A stretch of 64,000 nucleotides of DNA from an uncultured Bacteroidales bacterium (lineage in GTDB: Bacteria; Bacteroidota; Bacteroidia; Bacteroidales; Bacteroidaceae), in NCBI GenBank assembly GCA_902802265.1, contig CADCLN010000010.1, positions 1-64,000 on the forward strand, read 5' to 3'. Positions 8,495 to 18,083 of the stretch are shown here, one piece after another. The notes beneath the pieces were generated by a model. The model made no database searches, was not told the DNA's origin, and saw only the letters and a program-made list of their open reading frames with translations. The position numbers and the translations under genes are program-made. How positions within the stretch are numbered: position 1 is the stretch's first letter; the number at the start of each line of letters is the position of its first letter.

Positions 8495-9874
8495 ATGGAT
8501 TTGAATAGTCTGATAGCTGAATGTACTGCATACGACTTCAAGGTAATGCTTGAAGAGAAGAAACCTAAGAGTTGGTTGAAAAGCGTGAGTGCCTTCGCCA
8601 ATGGCTTGGGTGGTTCTCTTTTCTTTGGCATAGATAATGATGGAATCGTCAAAGGACTTGATGATGTGCAGCATGTATGTGAGGCCATCAGTAGCAGGAT
8701 TCGTGACTATATGGATCCCCTGCCAGAGGTGGAGATGATTCCGCATGATGTGGATGGCTTGCGCATCTTGCAACTCAAAGTCGACGCAGGGCATTACACA
8801 CCATATTACTACGTTGGAGATGGCCAGCGCATTGCCTATGTCCGTGTAGGTGATGAGAGTCTTCCTGCTACGGCAGAACAGATGGTACGTTTGGTGCTGA
8901 AAGGTTCCAACAAAACTTTTGATTCCCTTCACACGGATTATAAGATCGAAGACTATTCCTTTACAATATTGGCGAACTCGTTCAAAGACCGCACCAAACA
9001 AGAATGGGACAAGAAATACCTTTTGTCGTTTGGGCTGGCAACAGGTACAGGGAACCTTACGAATGCAGGCGCACTGTTTGCCGATGATTGCCCACTCTGG
9101 CAATCCCGTCTTTACTGTACCCGATGGGATGGAAAGGAAAAGGGCGACGCCATCAACGATGCAGAGTTCACCGGCAATGTCCTCATGCTGCTTCGTGAAG
9201 CAATGAACTTTGTGAAGTCAAACACCAAGAGAGGCTGGGAGAAGTTGCCTGATGGTCGAAAGAACAAACCAGAGTATGCGGAACGTGCTGTTCTGGAAGC
9301 AATGGTAAACCATTTCATCCATCGTGACTACACAGTGATGGGTAGTGAAGTTCATCTTGACATTTACGATGACCGCCTCACTGTAACATCCCCAGGAGGG
9401 ATGTATAATGGTTTACTGATACAGGATTTAGACATCGCAGACGTTTCTTCAGAAAGGCGCAATCCTATCCTTGCGAATGTGATGGCTCAGCTTGACTACA
9501 TGGAGAAACGAGGTAGCGGACTCACACGTATCTGTAATGAGACCAAAGCCTTGGAAGGATATAAAGAAGAACTGAAGCCTGTGTTCAAATCCACTCCAAC
9601 CCAATTTCAGACCATCATCTTTGCCTCTTCCGACACTCCGAATGTCGGAGACCATGACGGAGATATGTCGGAGACGAAACTCACTGAGCGTCAGCATCAA
9701 ATACTCAATCTCATCAAAGAGTCTCCGACAATCACCGGCAAGCAAATGTCGGAGACTTTGTCGGTGAGTCAGCGCACAATAGAACGTGACCTTTCCGCCT
9801 TACAGAAGAGCGGAATTTTGAAGCATGAAGGCAAGGATAATGATGGGAAGTGGGTAATCCTTGATATTTTTTAG
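8495..9874 (+). CDS. AlbA/Schlafen-type DNA-binding, ATP-binding regulator
   Basis: From the ATG at 8495 the product has 459 residues. The N-terminal AlbA_2 (Schlafen-like) domain spans about 10-125, with LEEKKPKSWLKSVSAFANG and GGSLFFGI. A C-terminal ATPase-like module follows (VNHFIHRDYTVMGSEV, then VTSPGGMYNG), and the last 60 residues are a winged helix (LTERQHQILNLI, then SQRTIERDLSALQKSGIL). The linker before the winged helix contains short GD/SET repeats encoded by recurring TGTCGGAGA. Such proteins are usually annotated as transcriptional regulators and are common in mobile or defence regions. The open frame extends upstream to 8135, but it covers the opposite gene and the promoter, so the shorter start is preferred. 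Confidence 0.82.
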   Translation: MDLNSLIAECTAYDFKVMLEEKKPKSWLKSVSAFANGLGGSLFFGIDNDGIVKGLDDVQHVCEAISSRIRDYMDPLPEVEMIPHDVDGLRILQLKVDAGHYTPYYYVGDGQRIAYVRVGDESLPATAEQMVRLVLKGSNKTFDSLHTDYKIEDYSFTILANSFKDRTKQEWDKKYLLSFGLATGTGNLTNAGALFADDCPLWQSRLYCTRWDGKEKGDAINDAEFTGNVLMLLREAMNFVKSNTKRGWEKLPDGRKNKPEYAERAVLEAMVNHFIHRDYTVMGSEVHLDIYDDRLTVTSPGGMYNGLLIQDLDIADVSSERRNPILANVMAQLDYMEKRGSGLTRICNETKALEGYKEELKPVFKSTPTQFQTIIFASSDTPNVGDHDGDMSETKLTERQHQILNLIKESPTITGKQMSETLSVSQRTIERDLSALQKSGILKHEGKDNDGKWVILDIF

Positions 9875-9941
9875 ACTTTGTAATTCAATTTAGACAAATT
9901 AGTTTCGTTATGTATAAATCACCAAAATAACGCATAATAAT

Positions 9942-11231
9942 ATGAAGAGAATCCGTCAAGTAGAAATAAAAAAATTGTGGGGTATAAAAAATATAACATG
10001 TCCTCTCAAGGATGATGTTAATATCATAGTTGGTTCAAACGGATCGGGGAAAACCACGTTTCTGAATATTATCGAAGCTGTATTACAATGCGATATACCA
10101 GTATTGTGTTCAATTCAGTTTGAATCTGTGACTATTGTATTGGAAGAAAATAATAATAGCATTAGAGTCATTCAAACACCAGAAGATGATTCTATAAACT
10201 TTATGTATATTTTCAACGACACAGATGAATACACCTTCTCTTCTAATGACTCTGGAAGAAGAACAAAAGCTTCGATTTATTTTCAGAACACACTATCGAC
10301 AATTCGTCAGCGACTTGAAAATGTTGTAAAAGTCGCTTGGCTGTCTGTAAATAGATACAATCCAATAAATGGAAGAGAAGATTATAGAGAGTCTGTTGAA
10401 GATAATTTCGTAAATTTGAAACTTCGTAGATTAATGCATGACCTTCTCGTATATAGACTTAGACTTGAGGGTATAGTTAATGAACTGTCTAACCAACAAA
10501 ACCAAGAAGTTTTTTCTTTGCTATTGTATAATAGTCAATATGATAATTATAATCCTCAACATATTCAAGAGTATCGAAACCTGGACACCAAGAGTATTCA
10601 AACTGCCTTGTTTAGGATATTTCATCAGCTTGGTATATCATCAGAAAAAAAAGAAGATATAATAGGACATATAAATGCTATGTCTGCTGCTGTACAAAAA
10701 GTCCTTGACCATGAGAATCTTTTGTTAAATGATATTTTTCCTCTTTCTTTGGTCAACAGAACTCTTTCTTTAATTGATATTTCCAAGAAATATACTTCTC
10801 AAAAAGACAATGTTCTTGAGCCTGTATCAAAATATCTTAAGTGTCTTCAACGATTTATGAATGAAAAGGATTTTTCTTTCTCCGAGAAAACCGGAAATTT
10901 AAACATCCAACTCAAACCAATAAAAAATAATAATGAAGGAGAATTCTTTGAACGTAATATAGAAATACAACACTATTCGTTATCTTCTGGAGAAAAGCAA
11001 TTGTTGATTCTTCTTACTCAGACTTTATTGCAAGAAAAGCAGCCATATGTATTTATTGCAGATGAACCTGAGTTATCCTTGCATATAGAGTGGCAGCATA
11101 AGATAATTGGAGCCATAAAAGAACTAAATCCTAATGCTCAGATTATAGTCGCTACACATTCTCCAGAAATAGCAGGACTGTGGAAATCCAATATTACGAA
11201 CTTACATAACGTTACAGAATATGGCGGCTAA
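9942..11231 (+). CDS. AAA/ABC-type ATPase, AriA-like component of a PARIS-like system
   Basis: The 429-residue protein is a RecF/OLD-type ATPase: Walker A GSNGSGKTT (31-39), a long helical middle section, signature SSGEKQ (348-353), Walker B VFIADEPE (370-377) and switch histidine ATHSPEIAG (H406). Its 3' end overlaps the DUF4435 gene by 11 bases. An AAA_15-type ATPase coupled to a DUF4435 protein is the hallmark of PARIS, in which AriA assembles, senses phage anti-restriction proteins and releases the AriB toxin. The coding sequence is strikingly AT-rich compared with dnaB. Other AAA-DUF4435 pairs exist, so the name is tentative. Confidence 0.8.
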   Translation: MKRIRQVEIKKLWGIKNITCPLKDDVNIIVGSNGSGKTTFLNIIEAVLQCDIPVLCSIQFESVTIVLEENNNSIRVIQTPEDDSINFMYIFNDTDEYTFSSNDSGRRTKASIYFQNTLSTIRQRLENVVKVAWLSVNRYNPINGREDYRESVEDNFVNLKLRRLMHDLLVYRLRLEGIVNELSNQQNQEVFSLLLYNSQYDNYNPQHIQEYRNLDTKSIQTALFRIFHQLGISSEKKEDIIGHINAMSAAVQKVLDHENLLLNDIFPLSLVNRTLSLIDISKKYTSQKDNVLEPVSKYLKCLQRFMNEKDFSFSEKTGNLNIQLKPIKNNNEGEFFERNIEIQHYSLSSGEKQLLILLTQTLLQEKQPYVFIADEPELSLHIEWQHKIIGAIKELNPNAQIIVATHSPEIAGLWKSNITNLHNVTEYGG

Positions 11232-12069
11232 CACCTTAGTTTATTCTGAATCAGCATTGAGAGTAAAAGCTGCATTCTATAACAAAAAAGCTATGGTTTA
11301 TGTGGAAGGAACTGATGATATAATATTTTGGGAGCAGTTTTTTGACAAGAACGTATATAAAGTTGAGGATGTTGGAGGATGTGGAAACTTTAAGTCATAC
11401 ATACAACGCCTTAATAATGGAGAAAAAAGTTTTATCATAGCTGGAGATTTGGACTATTCTCTATATATGCCCTCTACTTGTAATTCTTCACTTTATATAA
11501 CCACATATAGCCATTCAATTGAAAATGTAATGTATTGTCCCCATAATATTAATCATGCAGTTCAAAGATTGGCAAGGGATAGTCGGATTGACAGTATTAA
11601 TGAAATTGAGTCTTTTTATGATAGATTTGTAAGCAATGTAGACAAGTTGCTAATTTTAGATGTTGCTAATAATATTTTTAACAAGGGCGTCAAAATTTTT
11701 GGAGACTCATGCTATAGGTTCTTGGACCAGAAGAATTTGCCCGAGGTCGATTCCAATAAAGTTACAAACTTTTATAATCAAAATGTAAAGTGTTTCGAAG
11801 AAAAAGAGATTAACCATGTAAAGGATGTTCTTCAATCTGAACATAGATCAAAAAGACTATTGATTAAGGGACATTTCTTGACAGAAGCTGTTCGTTTATG
11901 GATAAATAAACGAGTTTCTGCTGTAAGCACTAAGAATCCCCAGCTCAATGATGATGCTCTTTATGAGGCATTAGTTACATGCCATGACATCTGTACCCCA
12001 ATATGCCAAGAAAGAAAACATATTTTTGATCAGATAAAAGAAGCGGAAAAGGAAATAGTGTTTGTATGA
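11221..12069 (+). CDS. DUF4435 TOPRIM-like protein, AriB-like component of a PARIS-like system
   Basis: The 282-residue product starts inside the end of the ATPase gene. The N-terminal half shows TOPRIM-type acidic motifs: VYVEGTDDIIFW with E29 and IIAGDLDYS with D76/D78, as expected for DUF4435. In characterised PARIS systems this protein is the toxic effector, a nuclease that cleaves host tRNA once released from the ATPase. All three acidic positions are present, so the protein could be active. The C-terminal helical region (about 130-282) is not recognisable further. Confidence 0.78.
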   Translation: MAANTLVYSESALRVKAAFYNKKAMVYVEGTDDIIFWEQFFDKNVYKVEDVGGCGNFKSYIQRLNNGEKSFIIAGDLDYSLYMPSTCNSSLYITTYSHSIENVMYCPHNINHAVQRLARDSRIDSINEIESFYDRFVSNVDKLLILDVANNIFNKGVKIFGDSCYRFLDQKNLPEVDSNKVTNFYNQNVKCFEEKEINHVKDVLQSEHRSKRLLIKGHFLTEAVRLWINKRVSAVSTKNPQLNDDALYEALVTCHDICTPICQERKHIFDQIKEAEKEIVFV

Positions 12070-12265
12070 CTAATCTAATCCACTATAGAAATTACGAACT
12101 AGGGTATTGTCACCTCTGCCTAATTAAACATATGCTTACGAACTGTATAGCTATTTCATTACACACTTTTCCACATTTTTGTGTTTTATAAAAGTTAAAA
12201 ACGTTAATTCTTCATCTTTTTCACTCTGCTCAGAATCCACGTCGGCACTTTTCTACCGTTATAAG

Positions 12266-12294
12266 TGCAAGTCGTTGATATAAAACGACTTGCA
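12266..12294. repeat. 11-bp perfect inverted repeat between convergent genes
   Basis: TGCAAGTCGTT (12266-12276) and AACGACTTGCA (12284-12294) flank a 7-base loop. It lies in the 258-bp gap between the DUF4435 gene and dnaB, which converge, so it may act as a terminator in both directions, although neither side has a clear T-run. The rest of the gap is AT-rich and holds no gene. The element also marks the edge of the AT-rich island. Confidence 0.5.
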
Positions 12295-12327
12295 AAAACC
12301 AAGGTTGAATTTTCTCTATATTTTAGG

Positions 12328-13893
12328 CTAAAAGGGATAATCTCCTTTGGCGAAACCGCCGTCTTCGGGCTTCAAGGAGTCGAAGGAAGTTTCCTCTTGC
12401 GGCAAGGCGGGTGCGTCGTTCATCTTGGAAGATGTGACAAGTTCGCCGTCCATGGACGAGTCCATGCCGCCCGAACCATAGTCCATGAAACGGGCGTATT
12501 GGGGCACGAAGCGCAAACGGACATCTCCGACCGCTCCGTTACGATGCTTGGCAATAATAATCTCGGCTACGCCTTTGAGGTCATTTCCGTAGGCGTCCTT
12601 GTAGATTTTATAGTATTCGGGACGATGTATGAAACAAACCATGTCGGCATCCTGTTCGATGGCTCCCGATTCGCGCAAGTCGCTGAGTTGCGGACGCTTG
12701 CTGTCGGATGTGTTTTCGTTGTTGCCCACACGTTGCTCTACAGAACGGTTCAGCTGGGAGAGGGCGATGATGGGGATGTTGAGTTCCTTTGCCAGTCCTT
12801 TCAAGGAACGCGAAATGGTGCTGACTTCTTCCTGGCGCGACCCGTAGGACATTCCGCTGGCATTCATCAGCTGCAGGTAGTCGATGATGATGACTTTCAC
12901 GCCGTAGTCGCGTACCAGGCGACGTGCCTTGGTGCGAAGTTCAAAGACGGAGAGTGAAGGAGTGTCGTCGATATAGAAAGGCGCGTGGAGCAGTTCAGTA
13001 ATCTTCGTGTCGAGCTGTTCCCATTCGTAGGGAGCCAGCTGTCCGCTTTTGATTTTCTCGCCGGTAATCTCGCAGACGTTCACAATCAGGCGGTTTACCA
13101 GCTGCACATTAGACATTTCGAGCGAGAACATTGCTACGGGAATCTTCTGATCAACGGTCATGTTCCTGGCCATGGAGAGCACAAACGCCGTCTTACCCAT
13201 GGCCGGACGGGCAGCAATAATGATGAGGTCGGAATTTTGCCAGCCGTTGGTTATCTTGTCAAGTTTGCCAAAGCCAGAACTCAAGCCCGAAAGCCCGTCT
13301 TCACGTGCCGCAGCCTTCTTCAGCAACTCGTATGCCTCGTTGATGACGGGGTCAATCTGCGTGAAGTCCTTCTTCATGTTCGACTTGGAGAGTTCAAACA
13401 GCTCGCCTTCTGCCTGCTGCATCAGCTCTTCGATGTCTTGTGCCTCGTCGAAAGCCTTCCGCTGGATGTTGCTGGTATAAGTGATGAGTTCGCGGGCAAG
13501 AGATTTCTGCGCTATGATGCGTGCATGAAATTCTATGTGAGCCGAACTCAACACCTTGCGGCTCAGTTCGGTAATGGCTACAGGTCCGCCCACGAAATCC
13601 AGGTCGCCTGAGCGGCGCAGCTGGTCGGTTACAGTCAGGATATCCACAGGATGGTTTTCGGCAGCCAGCGACTGGATGGCAGCAAAAATCTTCTGATGCT
13701 TCGTGTCGTAGAAAGACTGGGGCTTCAGGTAGTCGGAAATCATTCCAAAGGCGTCGCGCTCAATCAGACAAGCGCCAATGACAGCCTCTTCCAGCTCAAG
13801 AGCCTGGGGCTGCAAACGTCCTTGTTCGCTTAATGCGGGGACAGTATTTTGGTTAGATTGTCGGGAAGTTCTTCTTCTATTGGTTTCTGGCAT
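12328..13893 (-). CDS. dnaB: Replicative DNA helicase DnaB
   Basis: The ATG at 13893 gives MPETNRRRTS and 521 residues, the usual DnaB length; an in-frame ATG 18 codons earlier would add an atypical hydrophobic tail. The N-terminal domain (about 40-150) starts LELEEAVIGACLIERDAF. The RecA-like C-terminal domain shows ARPAMGKTAF (Walker A), MFSLEMSN, IIIDYLQLM (Walker B) and ALSQLNRSVE. The protein is the hexameric helicase of the replication fork. The C-terminal tail is acidic and Ser/Met-rich. It borders the AT-rich island. Confidence 0.97.
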   Translation of the reverse strand: MPETNRRRTSRQSNQNTVPALSEQGRLQPQALELEEAVIGACLIERDAFGMISDYLKPQSFYDTKHQKIFAAIQSLAAENHPVDILTVTDQLRRSGDLDFVGGPVAITELSRKVLSSAHIEFHARIIAQKSLARELITYTSNIQRKAFDEAQDIEELMQQAEGELFELSKSNMKKDFTQIDPVINEAYELLKKAAAREDGLSGLSSGFGKLDKITNGWQNSDLIIIAARPAMGKTAFVLSMARNMTVDQKIPVAMFSLEMSNVQLVNRLIVNVCEITGEKIKSGQLAPYEWEQLDTKITELLHAPFYIDDTPSLSVFELRTKARRLVRDYGVKVIIIDYLQLMNASGMSYGSRQEEVSTISRSLKGLAKELNIPIIALSQLNRSVEQRVGNNENTSDSKRPQLSDLRESGAIEQDADMVCFIHRPEYYKIYKDAYGNDLKGVAEIIIAKHRNGAVGDVRLRFVPQYARFMDYGSGGMDSSMDGELVTSSKMNDAPALPQEETSFDSLKPEDGGFAKGDYPF

Positions 13894-14019
13894 AAGTGCG
13901 AGATCTGAATGAATAAAAACGTTGCAAAAATACACTTTTTCCCCCATTCAGAACGAGAGAAACCAGGAAAAGTTATCAGAAAGTTATCAACAAAAGCGGG
14001 AAAAAATGTTGATAAATCA

Positions 14020-14811
14020 TCAAGAAAGCCGGAATACGAGTACAGCCCAGTTGTTCTTGGAAAGCTGTTCAACCAGCTGTAGTCCAAGCGAATGTGCTGC
14101 AAGAATGATGCTGTTGGCGTCTTCGGTATAGAAGCCAGAAGTTATCAACATGCCCCCTTGTTGCAAATGCTGCACATAGAGGGGCAGGTCGCGAAGAATA
14201 ATGTTTTTGTGGATATTGGCGACAATCGTGGAGAACATTCCGCTGATGGCTGAGGCGTCGCCATGAATGGCCGTAAGGTTGGAAAACTGGTTCAGGGCAA
14301 AGTTCTCTTTCGTGTTCGCCACGCTCAGGTCGTCAATGTCGATGGCGACCACATGGGTGGCACCTTGCTTTGCCATGGCTATGCCCAGCACGCCTGTTCC
14401 ACAGCCCATGTCGAGGACACGTTGGCCGGAGAAATCTTGCCGGCAAAGATAGTCCACAAGCTGGTATGTGGTCTCGTGGCTGCCCGAACCGAAAGCTCCT
14501 TGCGGATGGAGGCGGATGGCGAAGTCGCGTTCCAGGACAGGGTCGAAGCTGTTCTGTTCCCACTCCTTGTTCCAGTCCTGGCTCTCGATGTCTTCTACAT
14601 TATATATAATATAGAGTCCTGGGATGAAGAAATCGGCGACCACTTGCTGCACGTCTGCTTCATTGTAGTTGCAGGCTGGGATGTATGCCTTCAGGCCGTC
14701 GTCGGTCGTTTCAAACGTGTCGAAGCCCACTTCGCCGAGCATGGCAGAAAGCACATCGGCGGCTTCTTCGGTCATGGGCTGAATCTGAAAATTTACTACC
14801 TTGTAGTCCAT
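14020..14811 (-). CDS. prmA: Ribosomal protein L11 methyltransferase
   Basis: The 263-residue protein has a short N-terminal substrate-recognition domain and a class I SAM methyltransferase domain with VLDMGCGTGVLGIAM (motif I) and VANIHKNIIL in place of the usual NI-containing motif IV. FGSGSHETT upstream of motif I is a PrmA landmark. It trimethylates lysines and the N-terminus of L11. It lies 7 bases after the GH25 gene, at the end of the kdgK-eda-pfp-GH25 run. Confidence 0.95.
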   Translation of the reverse strand: MDYKVVNFQIQPMTEEAADVLSAMLGEVGFDTFETTDDGLKAYIPACNYNEADVQQVVADFFIPGLYIIYNVEDIESQDWNKEWEQNSFDPVLERDFAIRLHPQGAFGSGSHETTYQLVDYLCRQDFSGQRVLDMGCGTGVLGIAMAKQGATHVVAIDIDDLSVANTKENFALNQFSNLTAIHGDASAISGMFSTIVANIHKNIILRDLPLYVQHLQQGGMLITSGFYTEDANSIILAAHSLGLQLVEQLSKNNWAVLVFRLS

Positions 14812-14818
14812 CTTGTGT

Positions 14819-15658
14819 CTAATCTTGTTTCTGTTGTCCCAGGGTCAGCTTCACCAGGTCGTCGTAGCTGCCGTTGAAGACGTTCACGTCCACGTAGCCA
14901 CGGATGCCGTCGATCTTGCCCGCGTCGGTATGCTGCCAGAAGTGCCAGTTGCCCTTGTAGGTCAAGGTGTCCACGTAGTAATGGGCAATCCAGTAGGGAT
15001 AGCGGTCGAAGTCCTTGGTGTTTAGATAGGAAGTTTTGAATTTGTAGGACGTGTAGAGAATGGGCGTGACGCCAAAGTGCCTCTCCACCATGTTCATCCA
15101 GACGAGGACCTCGGCGCGCAGCTTCTGGGGCGACAGGTCGCCTATGGCCTCCACGTCGAGCACAGGCGGCAGGTCTTCGCCCTCAAGCTGCACAAATTTG
15201 CAGAAGAACTTGGCCTGGTCTCGGGCTGGGGTCTTGGTGCTGAAGAAGTGGTATGCGCCTCGGACGATATTGTTCCTGCGGGCATTCCAGAAGTTCTGGT
15301 TGAAGTTTTCGTCAATAAGGCTGATTCCCTCGGTAGCCTTGACGAAGATGAAGCTAAGGGGTACGCCTTGCAATTGAGCCTTGCGCAGGCGTTCCCAGTC
15401 TATCTCGCCCTGGTAGTGGCTCACGTCGATGCCGCGGACTTTTCCCTCGGGATAGGTGACGGAGCCGTAGAGGGCTTTCCAGCGGAACGAATAGGGGGAG
15501 ACAAAGGTGCGATAAAAGAAAGCAACATAGATGAGGACTACCACGGTGAGTAGTCCCCAAAGCAGGAAAGAAGGAATGCGGCGGAACGGATTCCTGCTAT
15601 TGCGGCTCCGTTTCGTCGCTTTCCTCCTTATCGTTTGTTTCTTTTTCGCCTGAACCAT
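14819..15658 (-). CDS. GH25 lysozyme-type muramidase, membrane-anchored
   Basis: The 279-residue protein has a very basic N-terminus (KKKQTIRRKATKRSR) and one membrane helix (about 29-50), so the enzyme faces the periplasm. The GH25 domain starts at GIDVSHYQG (catalytic-site Asp) and contains FVKATEG, YHFFS and PVLDVEAIGD (the DxE catalytic pair), then WIAHYYVD and WQHTDAGKIDGI. It would cleave peptidoglycan between MurNAc and GlcNAc. It lies only 3 bases from the PPi-PFK gene and 7 from prmA, so it is co-transcribed with housekeeping genes rather than part of a prophage. Confidence 0.92.
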   Translation of the reverse strand: MVQAKKKQTIRRKATKRSRNSRNPFRRIPSFLLWGLLTVVVLIYVAFFYRTFVSPYSFRWKALYGSVTYPEGKVRGIDVSHYQGEIDWERLRKAQLQGVPLSFIFVKATEGISLIDENFNQNFWNARRNNIVRGAYHFFSTKTPARDQAKFFCKFVQLEGEDLPPVLDVEAIGDLSPQKLRAEVLVWMNMVERHFGVTPILYTSYKFKTSYLNTKDFDRYPYWIAHYYVDTLTYKGNWHFWQHTDAGKIDGIRGYVDVNVFNGSYDDLVKLTLGQQKQD

Positions 15659-15661
15659 TAT

Positions 15662-17296
15662 TTAATTCTGTTCCAGCTGCAAAGTCTTGGTAGGCTGGTC
15701 GCAAACCTCTGTGGGTCCCCAGTACTGGATAGGACCAGGATAGACGTATGCGGTCTGCTTGGCCCACTCCTCACGCTTTGAGGCGAAGAACTTGAAGGGT
15801 GCTCCGTCGAGCTCCACGAGTGCCTTGCGGATGACGGGCTTCATCTTGCCGTTGCGCTTCTCCAGGTTCATCATCATCGTGATGGGCACGCCGCCGGCAA
15901 TCCATTCGGCAGCAGGCTTGGTGGTGTTCTTGATAATGGACATGTAGCCAGTCTTACCGTTGGCGATGAGGCGGCTGGCGTTGTAGCCTAGCGAGTAGCA
16001 GTAGTCAGCATCGTAGTTTGACGGAGCGGCACAACGGCCTTCGTAGCCGAAGAAGTGGTGCTGAGTGCCGAATTTGCCCACATACTTGCCTTCCTTCTTC
16101 CATTGGTCGAGTTTGGCAGAAACCATAGTGGAGAGCAGCTTTTCGGTCTCGATGAGCGACACCTGAACGTTTCCATGCGGGTCGCGGTCGAGTGCCAGCT
16201 GGCGTGCCACGCTGGTGGGCAGGGAGTTGAACACTTCGCGGTTCTCCTTGGAGAGGTGCTGCTTCACGAAGTCAATCTGTTCACTACGGCCCAGGTTCTG
16301 AGCCTCAGGTGTAGCCAAGATGTCGTTGAGCTGGGCGATGAGCTTCTTGATGGCGGGGATGAACTCGATGAGTCCTTCCGGAATGAGGACCGTACCAAAG
16401 TTGTTACCTTCAGCCGCACGTGCGGCTACGGCTTCTGCGATGTAAGTCACCACGTCGTCGAGGCTCATGGCCTTGGCTTCCACTTCCTCGCTGATGAGGC
16501 AGATGTTGGGCTGGCATTGGAGGGCGCACTCCAGGGCGATGTGGCTGGCGGAACGGCCCATCAGCTTGATGAAGTGCCAATACTTGCGGGCCGAGTTGCA
16601 GTCGCGCTGGATGTTACCGATGAGTTCGGAGTAAGTCTTGCAGGCTGTATCGAAGCCGAAGCTGGTCTCGATCTGCTCGTTCTTCAGGTCGCCGTCGATG
16701 GTCTTGGGGCAGCCGATGACCTGCACGCCGTATTTCTTGGCGGCATAGTATTCGGCCAGGACGCAAGCATTAGTGTTCGAATCGTCGCCACCGATGATGA
16801 CCAGCGCCTTGATGCCCAGTTCGCGCAGAATCTGGATGCCCTTTTCAAACTGGTCATTTTCTTCGAGCTTTGTACGACCGGAACCGATGATGTCGAAACC
16901 GCCCGTGTTGCGATACTGGTCCATCAGTTCGGGGGTAATCTCCATGTATTTATGGTCAACCAGACCGCCTGGGCCCAGGATGAAGCCGTAGAGCTTGTTG
17001 GCAGGATTGAGCGACTTCACGCCGTCGAACAGGCCCGAAATGACGTTGTGTCCGCCTGGAGCCTGACCGCCAGAGAGGATGATGCCCACGTTGAAGGGTT
17101 CCAACTTTGGCTGCTCGCCAGGTTCGAAGGTGATTACGGGCATACCGTAAGTGTTGGGGAACAATTCTTTGATTTCGGCCTGATTGCCGACAGACTGTGT
17201 TGGCTCACCCTCCACGGCTACCACGGGCCCTTGCAGAGCCTTTGGCAGCTTAGGCTGATAAGCAGCACGAGCTTTCTGTAAATTTGAAATTTCCAT
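15662..17296 (-). CDS. pfp: Diphosphate-dependent 6-phosphofructokinase
   Basis: At 544 residues this is the long PPi-PFK type. Motifs seen: [14 protein letters not shown] near the N-terminus, [12 protein letters not shown] (GGDDS marks PPi rather than ATP use), [11 protein letters not shown] (the PKTIDGD motif) and [12 protein letters not shown]. It interconverts fructose-6-phosphate and fructose-1,6-bisphosphate with pyrophosphate as donor, reversibly. It follows eda after a 90-base gap that contains three short GGGACTATA-like repeats, so it may have some independent expression. Confidence 0.96.
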   Translation of the reverse strand: MEISNLQKARAAYQPKLPKALQGPVVAVEGEPTQSVGNQAEIKELFPNTYGMPVITFEPGEQPKLEPFNVGIILSGGQAPGGHNVISGLFDGVKSLNPANKLYGFILGPGGLVDHKYMEITPELMDQYRNTGGFDIIGSGRTKLEENDQFEKGIQILRELGIKALVIIGGDDSNTNACVLAEYYAAKKYGVQVIGCPKTIDGDLKNEQIETSFGFDTACKTYSELIGNIQRDCNSARKYWHFIKLMGRSASHIALECALQCQPNICLISEEVEAKAMSLDDVVTYIAEAVAARAAEGNNFGTVLIPEGLIEFIPAIKKLIAQLNDILATPEAQNLGRSEQIDFVKQHLSKENREVFNSLPTSVARQLALDRDPHGNVQVSLIETEKLLSTMVSAKLDQWKKEGKYVGKFGTQHHFFGYEGRCAAPSNYDADYCYSLGYNASRLIANGKTGYMSIIKNTTKPAAEWIAGGVPITMMMNLEKRNGKMKPVIRKALVELDGAPFKFFASKREEWAKQTAYVYPGPIQYWGPTEVCDQPTKTLQLEQN

Positions 17297-17386
17297 TAGA
17301 TGTTTTTTATTAATAATGTAATAGGGGTTTCTAAAAATTATAGGGACTATAGGAGCTATAGGGACTATAAAAAAACTATAAAAAGC

Positions 17387-18055
17387 CTACTCCCTGGCAG
17401 CTTTCACATAGCCAAGGGCTTCGCGGCACTTGTCGGTAACATACTGCCAGTCGCCTGCCTTCACCTTGTCACTGGGGAAGAGCTTCGAACCCATGCCGAC
17501 GCAGAAGACGCCTGCCTTGAACCAGCCCTTCAGGTTTTCGGCCTCGGGAGCCACGCCGCCCGTCACCATGATCTTCGACCAGGGCATCGGAGCCTTCAGA
17601 CCCTTCACCATGTTGGGACCAACGACATCGCCTGGGAACACCTTCGTCAGGTCACAGCCCAGCTCCTGAGCCTTGCCAATCTCGCTTACGGTCATGCAGC
17701 CTGGGCAGTATGGCACCAGGCGACGGTTGCATACGGGGGCAATTTCGGGGTTGAACAGCGGACCCACCACGAAGTTGGCACCCAGCTGCAGGTAGAGGGC
17801 TGCCGTGGGGGCATCCACCACAGATCCGATGCCCAGCGCCAGTTCGGGACATTCCTTGTCGGCCCACTTCACCAGTTCGCCAAAAATCTCGTGGGCAAAG
17901 TCGCCACGGTTTGTAAACTCAAAGGCGCGGACGCCGCCCTCGTAGCAGGCTTTCACTACGTTCTTGCACACGTCCAGGTCCTTGTGGTAGAACACAGGCA
18001 CCATGCCCGTGTCGCCAATCTTCTTCAGAACGGCTATCTTATCAAATTTTGCCAT
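17387..18055 (-). CDS. eda: KDPG/KHG aldolase
   Basis: The 222-residue protein is a class I aldolase of the Eda family: [12 protein letters not shown] (Glu acid/base region), [13 protein letters not shown], and [21 protein letters not shown] with the Schiff-base Lys in TKVFPGD. It splits 2-keto-3-deoxy-6-phosphogluconate into pyruvate and glyceraldehyde-3-phosphate. It lies 28 bases after kdgK, which supplies its substrate, and both are divergent from a LacI-type regulator. Confidence 0.94.
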   Translation of the reverse strand: MAKFDKIAVLKKIGDTGMVPVFYHKDLDVCKNVVKACYEGGVRAFEFTNRGDFAHEIFGELVKWADKECPELALGIGSVVDAPTAALYLQLGANFVVGPLFNPEIAPVCNRRLVPYCPGCMTVSEIGKAQELGCDLTKVFPGDVVGPNMVKGLKAPMPWSKIMVTGGVAPEAENLKGWFKAGVFCVGMGSKLFPSDKVKAGDWQYVTDKCREALGYVKAARE

Positions 18056-18083
18056 ATTTATTTGGGGATTTTTGAGATTTCAC

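Noticed and set aside
14819-15658. Prophage endolysin reading of the GH25 gene
   Set aside because: No phage genes are near; it has a membrane anchor and lies 3-7 bases from housekeeping genes.
16055-17281. 408-codon frame on the plus strand
   Set aside because: It lies antisense to the PPi-phosphofructokinase gene, which has clear motifs; it is a high-GC shadow frame.
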